This document shows positions 44,978 to 53,020 of a stretch of DNA of 64,000 nucleotides, in pieces. The translations under genes and the position numbers were made by a program. Each line of letters starts with the position of its first letter. Positions within the stretch are counted from its first letter, which is position 1. Origin of the DNA: an uncultured Opitutaceae bacterium (GTDB lineage Bacteria > Verrucomicrobiota > Verrucomicrobiia > Opitutales > Opitutaceae); assembly GCA_937958045.1 (NCBI GenBank), contig CALFXL010000002.1:39193-103192 (forward strand), in the 5' to 3' direction. Below the pieces are notes generated by a model. It was given only the letters and a program-made list of their open reading frames with translations, had not been told where the DNA came from and made no database searches.

Positions 44978-45856
44978 ATGAGCGAAAAGCCCACATTTGC
45001 CCAGGTCTGCGAACAAGCGGTGCGCCTGCCGTGCTCGCCGACCTTGCTGCCACGACTCATCGGCGTGCTCGAAAACGAAGACGCATCGATCGACGATCTG
45101 CGCGATGTGATCCAAGTCGATCCGCCGCTCGCGAGTTCGACGTTGCGCCTTGCCAATTCGGCGTTTTTCGCCGCGGGCAATCGTCAGGTGGAAGCTTTGT
45201 CCGACGCGTTGATGCGTCTCGGTCAGCGCGAAGTTTATCGTCTCGCGGCGCTTTCGCTCGCGAGCCGTTGGATGACGCAGAAGGTCGAAGGTTATCAGTG
45301 GGAAGTCGGCGATTTTTGTCGTCACTCACTCGTCACCGCGGTCGCTGCGGAGTATCTTGCGGAGAAGTCCGGCAAGGTGGATCCCAACACGGCCTACACG
45401 GCCGGGCTCGTTCACGAGATCGGCAAGCTGGCGCTGGCTCACGCGTGTGGCGCGCATTTCGCCGAAGTGCGCGACGAGCAAGCGCGCACGAGCTGCACCT
45501 GGTTGCAGGCGGAGACCGCGGTCTTCGGTTACAACCATGCGGATGTCGGCGCGGAGCTGCTGCGCACCTGGAAATTTCCCGCGTCGCTCGTTGCGGTGGG
45601 CGTGCACAATCCTCCGCGCGCGGATGCGCCGCCGGCGGTGATGCCGCTGATCGTGCATGTACACGCCGCCAAGTTTATCGCCGTGTCAATCGGTGCCGGC
45701 GTGGCGGAAGACGGTTTTCTTTTCGAGCTCAACTCGGCGTTGCTCGTCGAGTGGGGCTTCACCCCTGAAGTGCTTGAACGCGCCATCCCGGAAGTGCTCG
45801 CCCGGGCGGGTCGTTTGTTGCGCGAAAATCTTTCTCACGGAGCGCTCAGCTTTTGA
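44978..45856 (+). CDS. HDOD-domain protein
   Basis: 292 residues, lying 19 bp after cheA and so probably cotranscribed. The HDOD core is at about 20-220: VIQVDPPLASSTLRLANSAFFA (about 43-64), GLVHEIGKLALAHACG (about 142-157) and NHADVGAELLRTWKFP. The metal-binding HD is replaced by HE, which is usual for the family and rules out classic phosphodiesterase chemistry. Together with the HDOD gene at 36716 this gives two HDOD proteins in one signalling region. It is cytoplasmic; a link to CheA signalling is suggested by position. Confidence 0.82.
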   Translation: MSEKPTFAQVCEQAVRLPCSPTLLPRLIGVLENEDASIDDLRDVIQVDPPLASSTLRLANSAFFAAGNRQVEALSDALMRLGQREVYRLAALSLASRWMTQKVEGYQWEVGDFCRHSLVTAVAAEYLAEKSGKVDPNTAYTAGLVHEIGKLALAHACGAHFAEVRDEQARTSCTWLQAETAVFGYNHADVGAELLRTWKFPASLVAVGVHNPPRADAPPAVMPLIVHVHAAKFIAVSIGAGVAEDGFLFELNSALLVEWGFTPEVLERAIPEVLARAGRLLRENLSHGALSF

Positions 45857-45890
45857 AGCGATGAGTTGAGCGAGTTCGTGGGATTATTGG

Positions 45891-45930
45891 GGCGGGGACT
45901 GTTGATACCAGTCTCCGCCCTTCTTGTTTT
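45891..45930 (+). terminator. Intrinsic terminator after the cheA-HDOD genes
   Basis: A 10-bp stem (GGCGGGGACT at 45891-45900 with AGTCTCCGCC at 45910-45919, one G-T pair) with a nine-base loop, followed by CTTCTTGTTTT. Confidence 0.8.
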
Positions 45931-46076
45931 CAAACACCGCGAGGAAGCGCGAAAAATGCATTCAAGCTTTGTGGGCGTGCGACGATATCAGGCGTAATAG
46001 CACCAAGTGATGCTGGTGCTCCTCGCGGAACGACCCCAATCGGCGAGCCGCGAATTTCATACAGGTGTTGTGGTCT

Positions 46077-46117
46077 GCCCGGCCGGATGCGAAGAGCGTC
46101 CGGCCGGGCGTTTTTTT
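46077..46117 (+). terminator. Strong terminator-like hairpin upstream of the porin
   Basis: A perfect 11-bp stem GCCCGGCCGGA (46077-46087) with TCCGGCCGGGC (46099-46109), an 11-base loop and TTTTTTT at 46111-46117. It lies 186 bp beyond the previous terminator and 117 bp before the porin start, so it does not end a known gene. It may end a short RNA or act as an attenuator. Confidence 0.7.
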
Positions 46118-46233
46118 GAGGAGGCGCGATTTTTTTCTCGCGTAACTCGCGCTGGCCGAACGCAGGCGCCGGAGCGGGCGGGCTTTTTTTCCAAGTTGGG
46201 CGCGAGGGGAGACGTTCACCTTGTTAACCTCAC

Positions 46234-47520
46234 ATGATTACCAAACGCATTTTTCTCTCTGCGTTGGTAGCGGCCGCTGTGGCCGCGACCGGCGCGGTTC
46301 ACGCACTAGATGCTGGTGGCGTCGCCATACAAGGTTCGCTGAGCGCCACCGGCGCGTACTCCGACAAGTACGATTATTACGGAGCCACCGGCGACGGCTT
46401 CGATTTCAACGTCAAGGAGATCACGCTCAACGGCACGTATCGTTTTGAAAACGGTATCCGTTTCGGCGCTCAGCTCTACGCGTATGATCTCGCTGGATAC
46501 AAAGACATCTCGCTCGACTTCGCCACGATCGACTACGCGTTCAATCAACAGATCGGCGTACGCGTCGGACGTAATAAACTTCCCGTCGGTCTCTACGGCG
46601 AAGTGCAGGACCTCGATCAGATCCGCACGTTCGCGTCGCTTTCGCTCAATGTTTATCCGCGCGCGCTCCGTCCGCTGACGGCCGGTTACGACGGCGCCGG
46701 ACTTTATGGCAACATCGGCATGGGCAAGGCGGGCAGCCTCGAGTATCAGGCGATCGCCGGCTGGCTCGAGAGCTTCGATGGCGAAGCGCTTTATTCTCGC
46801 AGTGTCGCGGATCTGACCGCGGCCGATAACATCAATCCCGACACGATCTATGGCGGCGCGCTCGTGTGGAACACACCGGTCGATGGTCTGCGTTTTAGTT
46901 ACACCTACACCTTTCTTCCCGATCTCGAAATGAACGCGCGCGTGCAAAGCCGTGCGGGTCTCGCCGAAGTCGGTTCGTCTTACGCTTTGGTCGCCGCGTC
47001 GATCGACGGTTCCTACGGCGAAGGCACGTGGGATTATTCGGGTATGTTTGCAGGCTCCCGCGCGATCACCGTCGTGGATGTCAAAACGCATGTGGCTTCG
47101 GTCGAGTACACGCGTGAGAAATGGATCTTCGCGACCGAATATCGCACCATGACGTTCGAAGGCGCGACCAGCCTGTTTGGCGCGGCGCCGTTGAATGCGA
47201 AAGATTCGCCCGTGCGCACCGACGAGGAGCACTGGTATGTGCAGGCCACGTATCAAGCGACCGATAGTCTCGGACTTGGCGTGTATTTCGCGCAGAGCGA
47301 TTACGATCCGAAGAATCAGAAGAATCTCGATGACAAGTTCACCACGATGGACGACATCGCGGTCGCCGCGAGCTACGCGATCGGCGAGCATTGGCTCGTC
47401 AAAGTCGAAGCGCACGCGCTCGACGGTCTCGGTAAACTCAGCATGGCGGGCGACCGGAACCTTGGGGCGACCGATCCGCGTTGGAATTACTTCGTGGTGA
47501 AAACCACGTTCAGCTTCTGA
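46234..47520 (+). CDS. Outer-membrane porin-like beta-barrel
   Basis: 428 residues with a Sec signal peptide (1-24, cleavage after AVHA). The mature part consists of alternating amphipathic strands (for example FDFNVKEITLNGTYRF, GVRVGRNKLPVGLYGE, EYTREKWIFATEYR) and ends in a C-terminal phenylalanine (KTTFSF) as outer-membrane barrels do. It resembles OprO/OprP-like or DcaP-like porins of similar length. It most likely forms a substrate channel. It lies directly upstream of a short phosphate-binding-like protein and a chemoreceptor, suggesting a shared uptake and sensing role. Confidence 0.78.
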   Translation: MITKRIFLSALVAAAVAATGAVHALDAGGVAIQGSLSATGAYSDKYDYYGATGDGFDFNVKEITLNGTYRFENGIRFGAQLYAYDLAGYKDISLDFATIDYAFNQQIGVRVGRNKLPVGLYGEVQDLDQIRTFASLSLNVYPRALRPLTAGYDGAGLYGNIGMGKAGSLEYQAIAGWLESFDGEALYSRSVADLTAADNINPDTIYGGALVWNTPVDGLRFSYTYTFLPDLEMNARVQSRAGLAEVGSSYALVAASIDGSYGEGTWDYSGMFAGSRAITVVDVKTHVASVEYTREKWIFATEYRTMTFEGATSLFGAAPLNAKDSPVRTDEEHWYVQATYQATDSLGLGVYFAQSDYDPKNQKNLDDKFTTMDDIAVAASYAIGEHWLVKVEAHALDGLGKLSMAGDRNLGATDPRWNYFVVKTTFSF

Positions 47521-47552
47521 GCCGCGCCTTGAACACGAAAGGAGTTTTCTCG

Positions 47553-47969
47553 ATGAAACGTTTTCTTCTTCTCGCGGCGATCATGCTCGGGTTCGCGCTC
47601 GTGGCCCGCGCTCAAGAAGCGGTGTTCATCACGAACACGGCTTCCGCCGAAACCTCTGTCAGTGCCGACGACATCAAAGCGATCTTGCTTGGAAATAAAA
47701 CCAAGTGGACCGGTGGCGGCGTCATCAAACTCATCGTACTCACCGAAGGTCCGGTGAACGACAAAGTCATCCGCGATCACACGCAGCGGTCCGCCGACCA
47801 GTTCGACAAGTACTGGAAGAAACTCGTCTTCACCGGCAAGGGCATGCCGCCCGCCACGGCGAAAACCGACGCGGACGTGATCGACTACGTATCCAAAACA
47901 CCCGGCGCTTTCGGCTATATCGCGAAAGAAAGCGCCACCGATAAAGTGAAGATCCTTGTGATTAAATAA
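47553..47969 (+). CDS. Short PstS-like phosphate/anion-binding periplasmic protein
   Basis: 138 residues from the ATG at 47553, preceded by AAAGGAG at 47538-47544. The signal peptide runs to about ARAQ (19-22). The mature part reads ITNTASAETSVSADDIKAILLGNKTKW, VLTEGPVNDKVIRDHTQRSADQFDKYW, and ends TPGAFGYIAKESA. This is the short version of the PBP-like phosphate-binding superfamily and lacks about half of full-length PstS. Such small proteins occur next to porins and chemoreceptors. It probably binds an oxyanion in the periplasm, but no transporter genes (PstABC) are nearby. Confidence 0.75.
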   Translation: MKRFLLLAAIMLGFALVARAQEAVFITNTASAETSVSADDIKAILLGNKTKWTGGGVIKLIVLTEGPVNDKVIRDHTQRSADQFDKYWKKLVFTGKGMPPATAKTDADVIDYVSKTPGAFGYIAKESATDKVKILVIK

Positions 47970-47981
47970 CCGACCAGACTT

Positions 47982-48004
47982 GGCGACGATGGCCTGCCGT
48001 CGCC
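47982..48004 (+). promoter_or_regulatory. Perfect hairpin between the binding protein and chemoreceptor genes
   Basis: A 7-bp stem GGCGACG / CGTCGCC with a 9-base loop in the 72-bp gap. No T run follows, so it may be an mRNA stability or processing element rather than a terminator. Confidence 0.35.
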
Positions 48005-48041
48005 TCTCCGCGTGCCGGAGCTTCGCGACAGGCCGTCCGCC

Positions 48042-48602
48042 ATGTTTCGCTCTCTCAGTATCGAAAAGAAAATCCTGCTCGGCGTCGCGATCCTCGTCGC
48101 CGGCTATCTCGCCTCGATCGCCGTCAACTTCGTCGCTGGCATGCGCACGGAGAAAAGGCTCGAACACGTCTCCACGACGCAGTTCCCGCTCGCGATGGCG
48201 AGCCGTGCGGCGCTGTTCACGTTTGAAGAAGCGTCGAAGCTCTACACCGACGCGACGATGACGGGAGACGAAGACGTGCTCACTCAGGCGTCGGCCAAAA
48301 GCGATCAAACCGTCGCGCAGCTGAAAGCGCTCGGCGAGTTTCAGGCGAGCGAGGACAACCCGTTCACGGTCGCGGCGGCGGAAGTGGCGACGCATCGCCT
48401 ACTCGGCAACGAAACGTATCACGCCTTCAGCGCGCAGACGGAAGAAACGTACGAAGCCGTGCAGACACTGGCGCAAAAATTTTCCGAACAAACCGCGCGC
48501 ACGCGCGAACTTCTCACGCAAGCGGCCGAGGTCAGCGCGGCCGAGTTGAATGCATCGCTTCACGAGGTGTCGCTGGCGACGCGCCGCCAGCGTGTTTTTT
48601 GA
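48042..48602 (+). CDS. Methyl-accepting chemotaxis protein, N-terminal part (frameshifted gene)
   Basis: 186 residues in this frame: TM1 at about 9-32 (LLGVAILVAGYLASIAVNFV), then a helical sensing region that ends abruptly at a TGA (48600-48602), immediately after RRQRVF. The domain that should follow (second membrane helix and signalling domain) continues in the +1 frame from 48601. There is no ribosome site at the next frame's first ATG. This is therefore the 5' half of a single chemoreceptor gene broken by a 1-base shift at T6 (48595-48600). Whether it is a true mutation, a programmed shift or an assembly error cannot be settled here. Confidence 0.72.
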   Translation: MFRSLSIEKKILLGVAILVAGYLASIAVNFVAGMRTEKRLEHVSTTQFPLAMASRAALFTFEEASKLYTDATMTGDEDVLTQASAKSDQTVAQLKALGEFQASEDNPFTVAAAEVATHRLLGNETYHAFSAQTEETYEAVQTLAQKFSEQTARTRELLTQAAEVSAAELNASLHEVSLATRRQRVF

Positions 48603-49581
48603 TGCGTTGATCAGTCTGGTGGTTATCACGCTGGGCTTTGGTGCGGTCTGGGTGATCACGCGCCGTTCGGTCACGCGCCCTGTGCGCGCGGCGGTGAAAG
48701 GACTCACTGTCTCGTCGGAAAACCTCACGGCGGTTTCGGCCGAAATGGCGGAGTCGCTGCAAGAGGCGAGTGTATCGCTGGACGAAGTGGCCGACGCTGC
48801 ACGTCGCAACGAAAACAATGTCGAGATCGCGAAGACGGTTTCCCGCGCCACGCTCGATGCCGCGCGCCAAGGTGTTGCCAGCATGGAAACGACGCAGTCC
48901 ACGCTGCGGGGTGTGCATGTCGACGCGGAGGATCTGCGCCGTGCGATGACCGAGCAGCAGCAATCGAGTCAGGCTATTTCGACCATCATCAAGACGATCG
49001 ACGAGATCGCGTTTCAAACGAATCTCCTCGCGCTCAACGCCGCGGTTGAAGCCGCGCGCGCCGGTGAAGCCGGACTCGGATTCGCAGTCGTCGCCGACGA
49101 AGTGCGCAGCCTGGCTGCGCGCAGCACGGCGTCCGCAAAAGAAACCGCGGAGATGATCGCGAACTCGCTCGCCGTGACCAAACGCGGAGCGGAGAGCAGC
49201 GAACGTGTGTTTTCAGGTGTGCAGGCGGTGCTCGCCGAGTCTTCCAAGGCGGAGGCGAATCTCGCCGCGATCGCCGAGAAAGTGGGCGAGATGGATCGTT
49301 TGGTGGAAGAGATCAATCAGGCGTCGGCGGCGCAGGCGGCCGATATCGGACGCATCAGCGCGGCCGTAAACTCGCTCGATGGATCACGCGCCGATAATTC
49401 GGAAAAAGCGGCGGTGCAGGCATTGCGCACGCAGGCGAGCGGACTGCGCGAATTGCTCGATCGTCTCCAGCGTCTGGTCGATGGCAGCCGCGGAACGAAG
49501 TCGCCGAGACCGGCCCGCGTGCGGGCGAAAGCGAAAGCACCGCCGAAGTGTCGCGAGGTCGGAGCGCCCGCCCACGCTTGA
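48601..49581 (+). CDS. Methyl-accepting chemotaxis protein, C-terminal signalling part (frame +1)
   Basis: Continuing in the +1 frame from 48601, the sequence encodes the second membrane helix (DALISLVVITLGFGAVWVI), a linker and the cytoplasmic signalling domain. Its hairpin tip, IDEIAFQTNLLALNAAVEAARAGE, is the MCP signature that binds CheW and CheA. The C-terminus is a short basic tail (PRPARVRAKAKAPPK) without a CheR-docking pentapeptide. With the preceding feature it forms an intact receptor if one T is dropped or +1 shifting occurs. Joined, it fits a normal transmembrane receptor with a four-helix-bundle sensor. Confidence 0.75.
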   Translation, partial: DALISLVVITLGFGAVWVITRRSVTRPVRAAVKGLTVSSENLTAVSAEMAESLQEASVSLDEVADAARRNENNVEIAKTVSRATLDAARQGVASMETTQSTLRGVHVDAEDLRRAMTEQQQSSQAISTIIKTIDEIAFQTNLLALNAAVEAARAGEAGLGFAVVADEVRSLAARSTASAKETAEMIANSLAVTKRGAESSERVFSGVQAVLAESSKAEANLAAIAEKVGEMDRLVEEINQASAAQAADIGRISAAVNSLDGSRADNSEKAAVQALRTQASGLRELLDRLQRLVDGSRGTKSPRPARVRAKAKAPPKCREVGAPAHA

Positions 49582-49709
49582 ACAGACGGACGACGATCCG
49601 TGGGTGGATCACGTGGCGCGAGGACACGCGTTGCCCGCGGATGGGAGCGGAGACGCCGGGCGGTTGGAAAACGGTGTATCCAAACTATGGATGCACCGAG
49701 GCGAGGCGG

Positions 49710-50228
49710 TTACAGCGAGAATTGTTCGCTGCGGTTGGGGAGTTTCATGGAAACCCGGCCGGTGCCGATCTCCAAATGGACGGTGCGGTTGACGTTGCCG
49801 CCGATGTCCTGGCCCGCGATCGGGTAGCCGTTGGTTTTGAGGTAGCGGAGCACGGAGACGCAGTTGCGTTCGCCGATTTTGAAAGGGTCTGCGCCATTGA
49901 GGACGCTGGCGCCGCCGGCGAGGAAGATGCGGAGGCGTTCCCGCTCCGCGCGAATACCGAGGAGCGATTTGAAAAGGAGCGGCAGGCCGGTGTCGGCAAA
50001 CATGGCCGGCTGTTTTGCGGCCTTGTCGGGCGAGATGTTGGATTCGGGCAGCATCAGGTGCAGGATGCCGCCAGCGTGGGCCACGGGGTCGTACACGATG
50101 ACGCCAACGCAGGAGCCCAGGGCGTACGTGGAGAGTGTGACCATCTCGTTGTTAGAGACGGCCATGTCGCCGACTCCGACAACGACGCGTTGAGCGAACA
50201 GGGCAGATACGGTGGGAGCTCCGGCCAT
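49710..50228 (-). CDS. cheD: Chemoreceptor glutamine deamidase CheD
   Basis: 172 residues. Catalytic Cys C40 in STYALGSCVGVIVYDP and His H57 in GGILHLMLP, with T34 as the third residue, match the CheD papain-like active site. FLAGGASVLNG and IGERNCVSVLRYL are further family motifs. It deamidates receptor glutamines and can interact with CheC or CheY-P. It is convergent with the chemoreceptor genes, and its promoter is separate from that of the cheR/cheB group (214 bp gap upstream to the HD-GYP gene). Confidence 0.92.
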   Translation of the reverse strand: MAGAPTVSALFAQRVVVGVGDMAVSNNEMVTLSTYALGSCVGVIVYDPVAHAGGILHLMLPESNISPDKAAKQPAMFADTGLPLLFKSLLGIRAERERLRIFLAGGASVLNGADPFKIGERNCVSVLRYLKTNGYPIAGQDIGGNVNRTVHLEIGTGRVSMKLPNRSEQFSL

Positions 50229-50442
50229 GTGAATCAGAATGACTCGGGCCGCCCGTTATCCAGGAGACTGTGGGAAAGGTGTTGGCGCATGCGAAGGCCG
50301 CGGAAGGCGGCCTTGCCTATTTACGGCTCCCGGCGGGCAAACTTGAGGTCCAGACCGGGCAAAATAAGCGCCAATTTTTCACGTGAAAAATGCGTGAAAC
50401 GCCCCTGATGGCGGCGGGCGCAGGGCTTTGTGTGTATTCGAT

Positions 50443-51720
50443 TTATGAATACACCAGAAGGCGCTGGCTGATCGGGTCGATCAGATTGTGATTACGGATC
50501 TTGGCAATCATCGCCGGGCTCAGCGTCTGGCCTTCGCTTACGAGGAGCAGGCCGTGCGGGCTGTAGAGGCCGTTGGCGAGCGTCATGCCGGGCTCGAGTT
50601 CGTCGAGGAGGATTTCGCGGACCTTGCGCGGGAGCTGGATGAGATGCGTGACCTTGAGGAAAAGACGAACCGCCTCGGGATCGAGCGCGCGGCCGGATTC
50701 GGCGAGGATGGCTTCGATGGCTTGTTCCTTCGGAAGACCGGATTCGACGAACCAAACGGCGACCGCGAGACAGCGCGCGGTCCACGGAATGGCGCGACCG
50801 CTGAGTCCATCGGGATAACCTTTGCCATCCCAACGCTCGTGGTGGGCGCGGATGGTTTCGCCGACGGCGGGGCTGTTGTCGATATGCGTGGCGAGCGTCT
50901 GGCTGTAGATGGGATGGCTTTGCAGCGTTTGCTGATCGCGTTCGCTGAGCTTGTCGGGGTTGTGGCGGAACGTGCGGAGCAGTTCGCGCGGCACGCCGAT
51001 GAGGCCGAGATCGCAGAGCCAGGCGGCGGAGCGGAGGACGTGTTTTTCCTCGTCCGTGAAATGATCGGTGTCGGCCATCTTGCGGGTGATGTCGACGAGC
51101 GTCTTAGCCTGACCGCTGAGGAGCGGATCGTACGTGGCGAGAATGCGGAAACAGAGATCGAGCGAGTGCTCGTAGCGCGTGGCGAGCTCGGCGTTGGCTT
51201 TGTCGAGTTCCTGTTTTTGGCGCTCGAGCGTGGCGACCTGTTCGGCAAGCGCGGCGTTGGCGATGATGAGCTGCTGATTGAGGCGCTGACTTTCGTTGGT
51301 CAGGCGCTCGTTTTGGACGATGAGCTCGTAGCGGTTGATCGCATTTTTGACGGTCGCGGTGAGTTCTTCGCGCAGCCAAGGTTTGGCGACGAAGCGGAAG
51401 ATTTCGCCCTTGTTGATCGCGTCGACGATGGTCGGCAGCGACAGCACCGCGGTGATGAGGATACGCGAGGAGAGCGGGCGGATCTTTTTGCTCTCCACGA
51501 GAAAATCGAGGCCCATCATCTCGGGCATGCGTTGGTCGGAGATGATGACGGCAAACTCGCGATCGCGGAGGATCTCGAGGGCTTTGCGCGCGCTCGTGGT
51601 GGCGACCACATGATATTTTTCGCGCTCGAGGGTCTCCTTCAGCGCACCGAGGACGATCGGCTCGTCATCGACGATGAGCAAAGAGGCGGGGGGAGCGGAT
51701 GTGGCGCTTGAGGGCGTCAT
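50443..51720 (-). CDS. Response regulator with degenerate HD-GYP domain
   Basis: 425 residues. The receiver is at 10-125, with phospho-acceptor Asp at about 62 in IISDQRMPEMMG. A coiled coil lies at about 140-190, and the HD-GYP-type domain at about 195-340: HPIYSQTLA, then HHERWDGKGYPDGLSG with an intact GYP. The HD pair reads CD (WLCDLGLIGVP) instead of the usual LHDIGKIGIP, so one metal ligand and the following Lys are lost. This suggests c-di-GMP binding or altered catalysis rather than normal phosphodiesterase activity. It lies between cheD and cheB, on the same strand as cheB and cheR. Confidence 0.8.
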   Translation of the reverse strand: MTPSSATSAPPASLLIVDDEPIVLGALKETLEREKYHVVATTSARKALEILRDREFAVIISDQRMPEMMGLDFLVESKKIRPLSSRILITAVLSLPTIVDAINKGEIFRFVAKPWLREELTATVKNAINRYELIVQNERLTNESQRLNQQLIIANAALAEQVATLERQKQELDKANAELATRYEHSLDLCFRILATYDPLLSGQAKTLVDITRKMADTDHFTDEEKHVLRSAAWLCDLGLIGVPRELLRTFRHNPDKLSERDQQTLQSHPIYSQTLATHIDNSPAVGETIRAHHERWDGKGYPDGLSGRAIPWTARCLAVAVWFVESGLPKEQAIEAILAESGRALDPEAVRLFLKVTHLIQLPRKVREILLDELEPGMTLANGLYSPHGLLLVSEGQTLSPAMIAKIRNHNLIDPISQRLLVYS

Positions 51721-51819
51721 GATGAAATCGGAGGAAGAACCGCTAAAACGTCAGGGCCAGCAAGGCGGTCGGGACGAAGTAGGTCAACCTGAGTTGCTTG
51801 GCGCGGTACGCGAATATGT

Positions 51820-53013
51820 TCAAACCACACCTTGCTTCGGGCGGGCGGGATCCGTCGACGACGAAGCGGCGAGCGGCGTGGCGACGGTTTGCACGAGATA
51901 ATCGGCGATATGGTCGAGCGCGATCTGGCGTTGCGCAGCGCCGTTTTCCCACGCGACGCGGGGCATGCCGTAGACGACGCTGGTGGCCTCGTCTTGGGCG
52001 AACGTCGTGGCGCCTTTTTCGCGCAGGCGCAGCAAGCCTTCGGCGCCGTCCTTGCCCATGCCTGTGAGAATTCCGGCGATGGCGTGAGGGCCGGCGATGT
52101 CGGCGGCGGATTTAAACAGGAGATCCACGGCGGGACGTTGATGCCAGACGGTAGGGCCGTCGGTGACGCGCACGCGGTAACAGTCTCCGGCCCACTGAAG
52201 CATCATGTGGAAATTGCCGGGAGCGATGAGTGCGAGGCCGGGAGTGAGCCGATCGCCATCGACGGCTTCGCGCACGGCGAAGGCGCAGCTGTTGTTGAGC
52301 CGATCGGCAAAGGCCTTGGAGAAATGCGCGGGGATGTGCTGCACGATCGCGATGCCGGGCAGATCGCCGGGAAGCGCGGTGAGGATTTCGCGCAGCGCTT
52401 CGGTGCCGCCGGTGGAGGAACCGAGCAAAATAACGCGTCGCGGATGATGCGGACCTGCCGGCGCCGCAACGCGCACGCGTGGAGTCTCGGACACGGGCCG
52501 CACGGGCAGACGCCGAACCGGTAGTGGATTTTTGGATACAGCCGGAGCCGGCGCGGGCGGGGCCGGTGGCGTCGGGCGGAAAGGATTGCGCGTCGGGACG
52601 GGTTTGCGAAGCCGAGCGACGGCGGCGGATTTGATTTTTTCGATCAGTTGCGGGCCGAGATCGCCGAACGAGTAGGAACCGCCGGGTTTGCCGAGCACAT
52701 CCACCGCGCCGAGACGCAGCGCCTCGATGGCGTGTTGCGAACCGGTTTTGGAAAGCGAGCTCATGATGATCACGGGCAGCGGACGCTCCTCCATGATGAT
52801 CTTGAGAAACGTCAGCCCATCCATGCGCGGCATTTCGATGTCGAGCGTGAGGACATCGGGTTTGAGCTGCATGATCTTGTCGCGCGCGATGTAGGGATCG
52901 AGCGCGGTGCCCACGACTTCGATCTCGGGATCGTTCGCGAGCGCTTCGCTCACGACTTTGCGGATGACGGCGGAGTCATCGACGATGAGGACACGGATCT
53001 TGCGCGGGCGCAT
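51820..53013 (-). CDS. cheB: Protein-glutamate methylesterase CheB
   Basis: 397 residues from the ATG at 53013, 7 bp after the cheR stop. The receiver is 1-125 with D58 (LTLDIEMPRMDG). A long proline-rich linker covers about 155-205. The esterase domain has LLGSSTGGTEALR (catalytic Ser), VQHIPAHFSKAFADRLN (catalytic His) and ILTGMGKDGAEGLL (catalytic Asp). It removes methyl groups from receptors and deamidates Gln when phosphorylated by CheA. The extra upstream codons of the open frame are within cheR in another phase and are excluded. Confidence 0.93.
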   Translation of the reverse strand: MRPRKIRVLIVDDSAVIRKVVSEALANDPEIEVVGTALDPYIARDKIMQLKPDVLTLDIEMPRMDGLTFLKIIMEERPLPVIIMSSLSKTGSQHAIEALRLGAVDVLGKPGGSYSFGDLGPQLIEKIKSAAVARLRKPVPTRNPFRPTPPAPPAPAPAVSKNPLPVRRLPVRPVSETPRVRVAAPAGPHHPRRVILLGSSTGGTEALREILTALPGDLPGIAIVQHIPAHFSKAFADRLNNSCAFAVREAVDGDRLTPGLALIAPGNFHMMLQWAGDCYRVRVTDGPTVWHQRPAVDLLFKSAADIAGPHAIAGILTGMGKDGAEGLLRLREKGATTFAQDEATSVVYGMPRVAWENGAAQRQIALDHIADYLVQTVATPLAASSSTDPARPKQGVV

Positions 53014-53020
53014 GGGGCAA

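Larger units (their letters stand above)
45857..46233 (+). other. Intergenic region before the porin: hairpins plus two terminator-like structures
   Basis: About 377 bases with no gene. A terminator for the cheA-HDOD transcript (45891-45930) comes first. Two small hairpins follow: AGCACCA/TGGTGCT at 45999-46020 and TCGCGG/CCGCGA at 46023-46053. A strong terminator-like hairpin (46077-46117) is next, then a T7 run at 46184-46190 and the porin leader. See the findings for the possible regulatory RNA. Confidence 0.55.

Noticed and set aside
46184..46190. Run of seven T as a second terminator before the porin
   Set aside because: No convincing stem precedes it; only weak G/C pairings are possible. 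I treat it as sequence without clear role.
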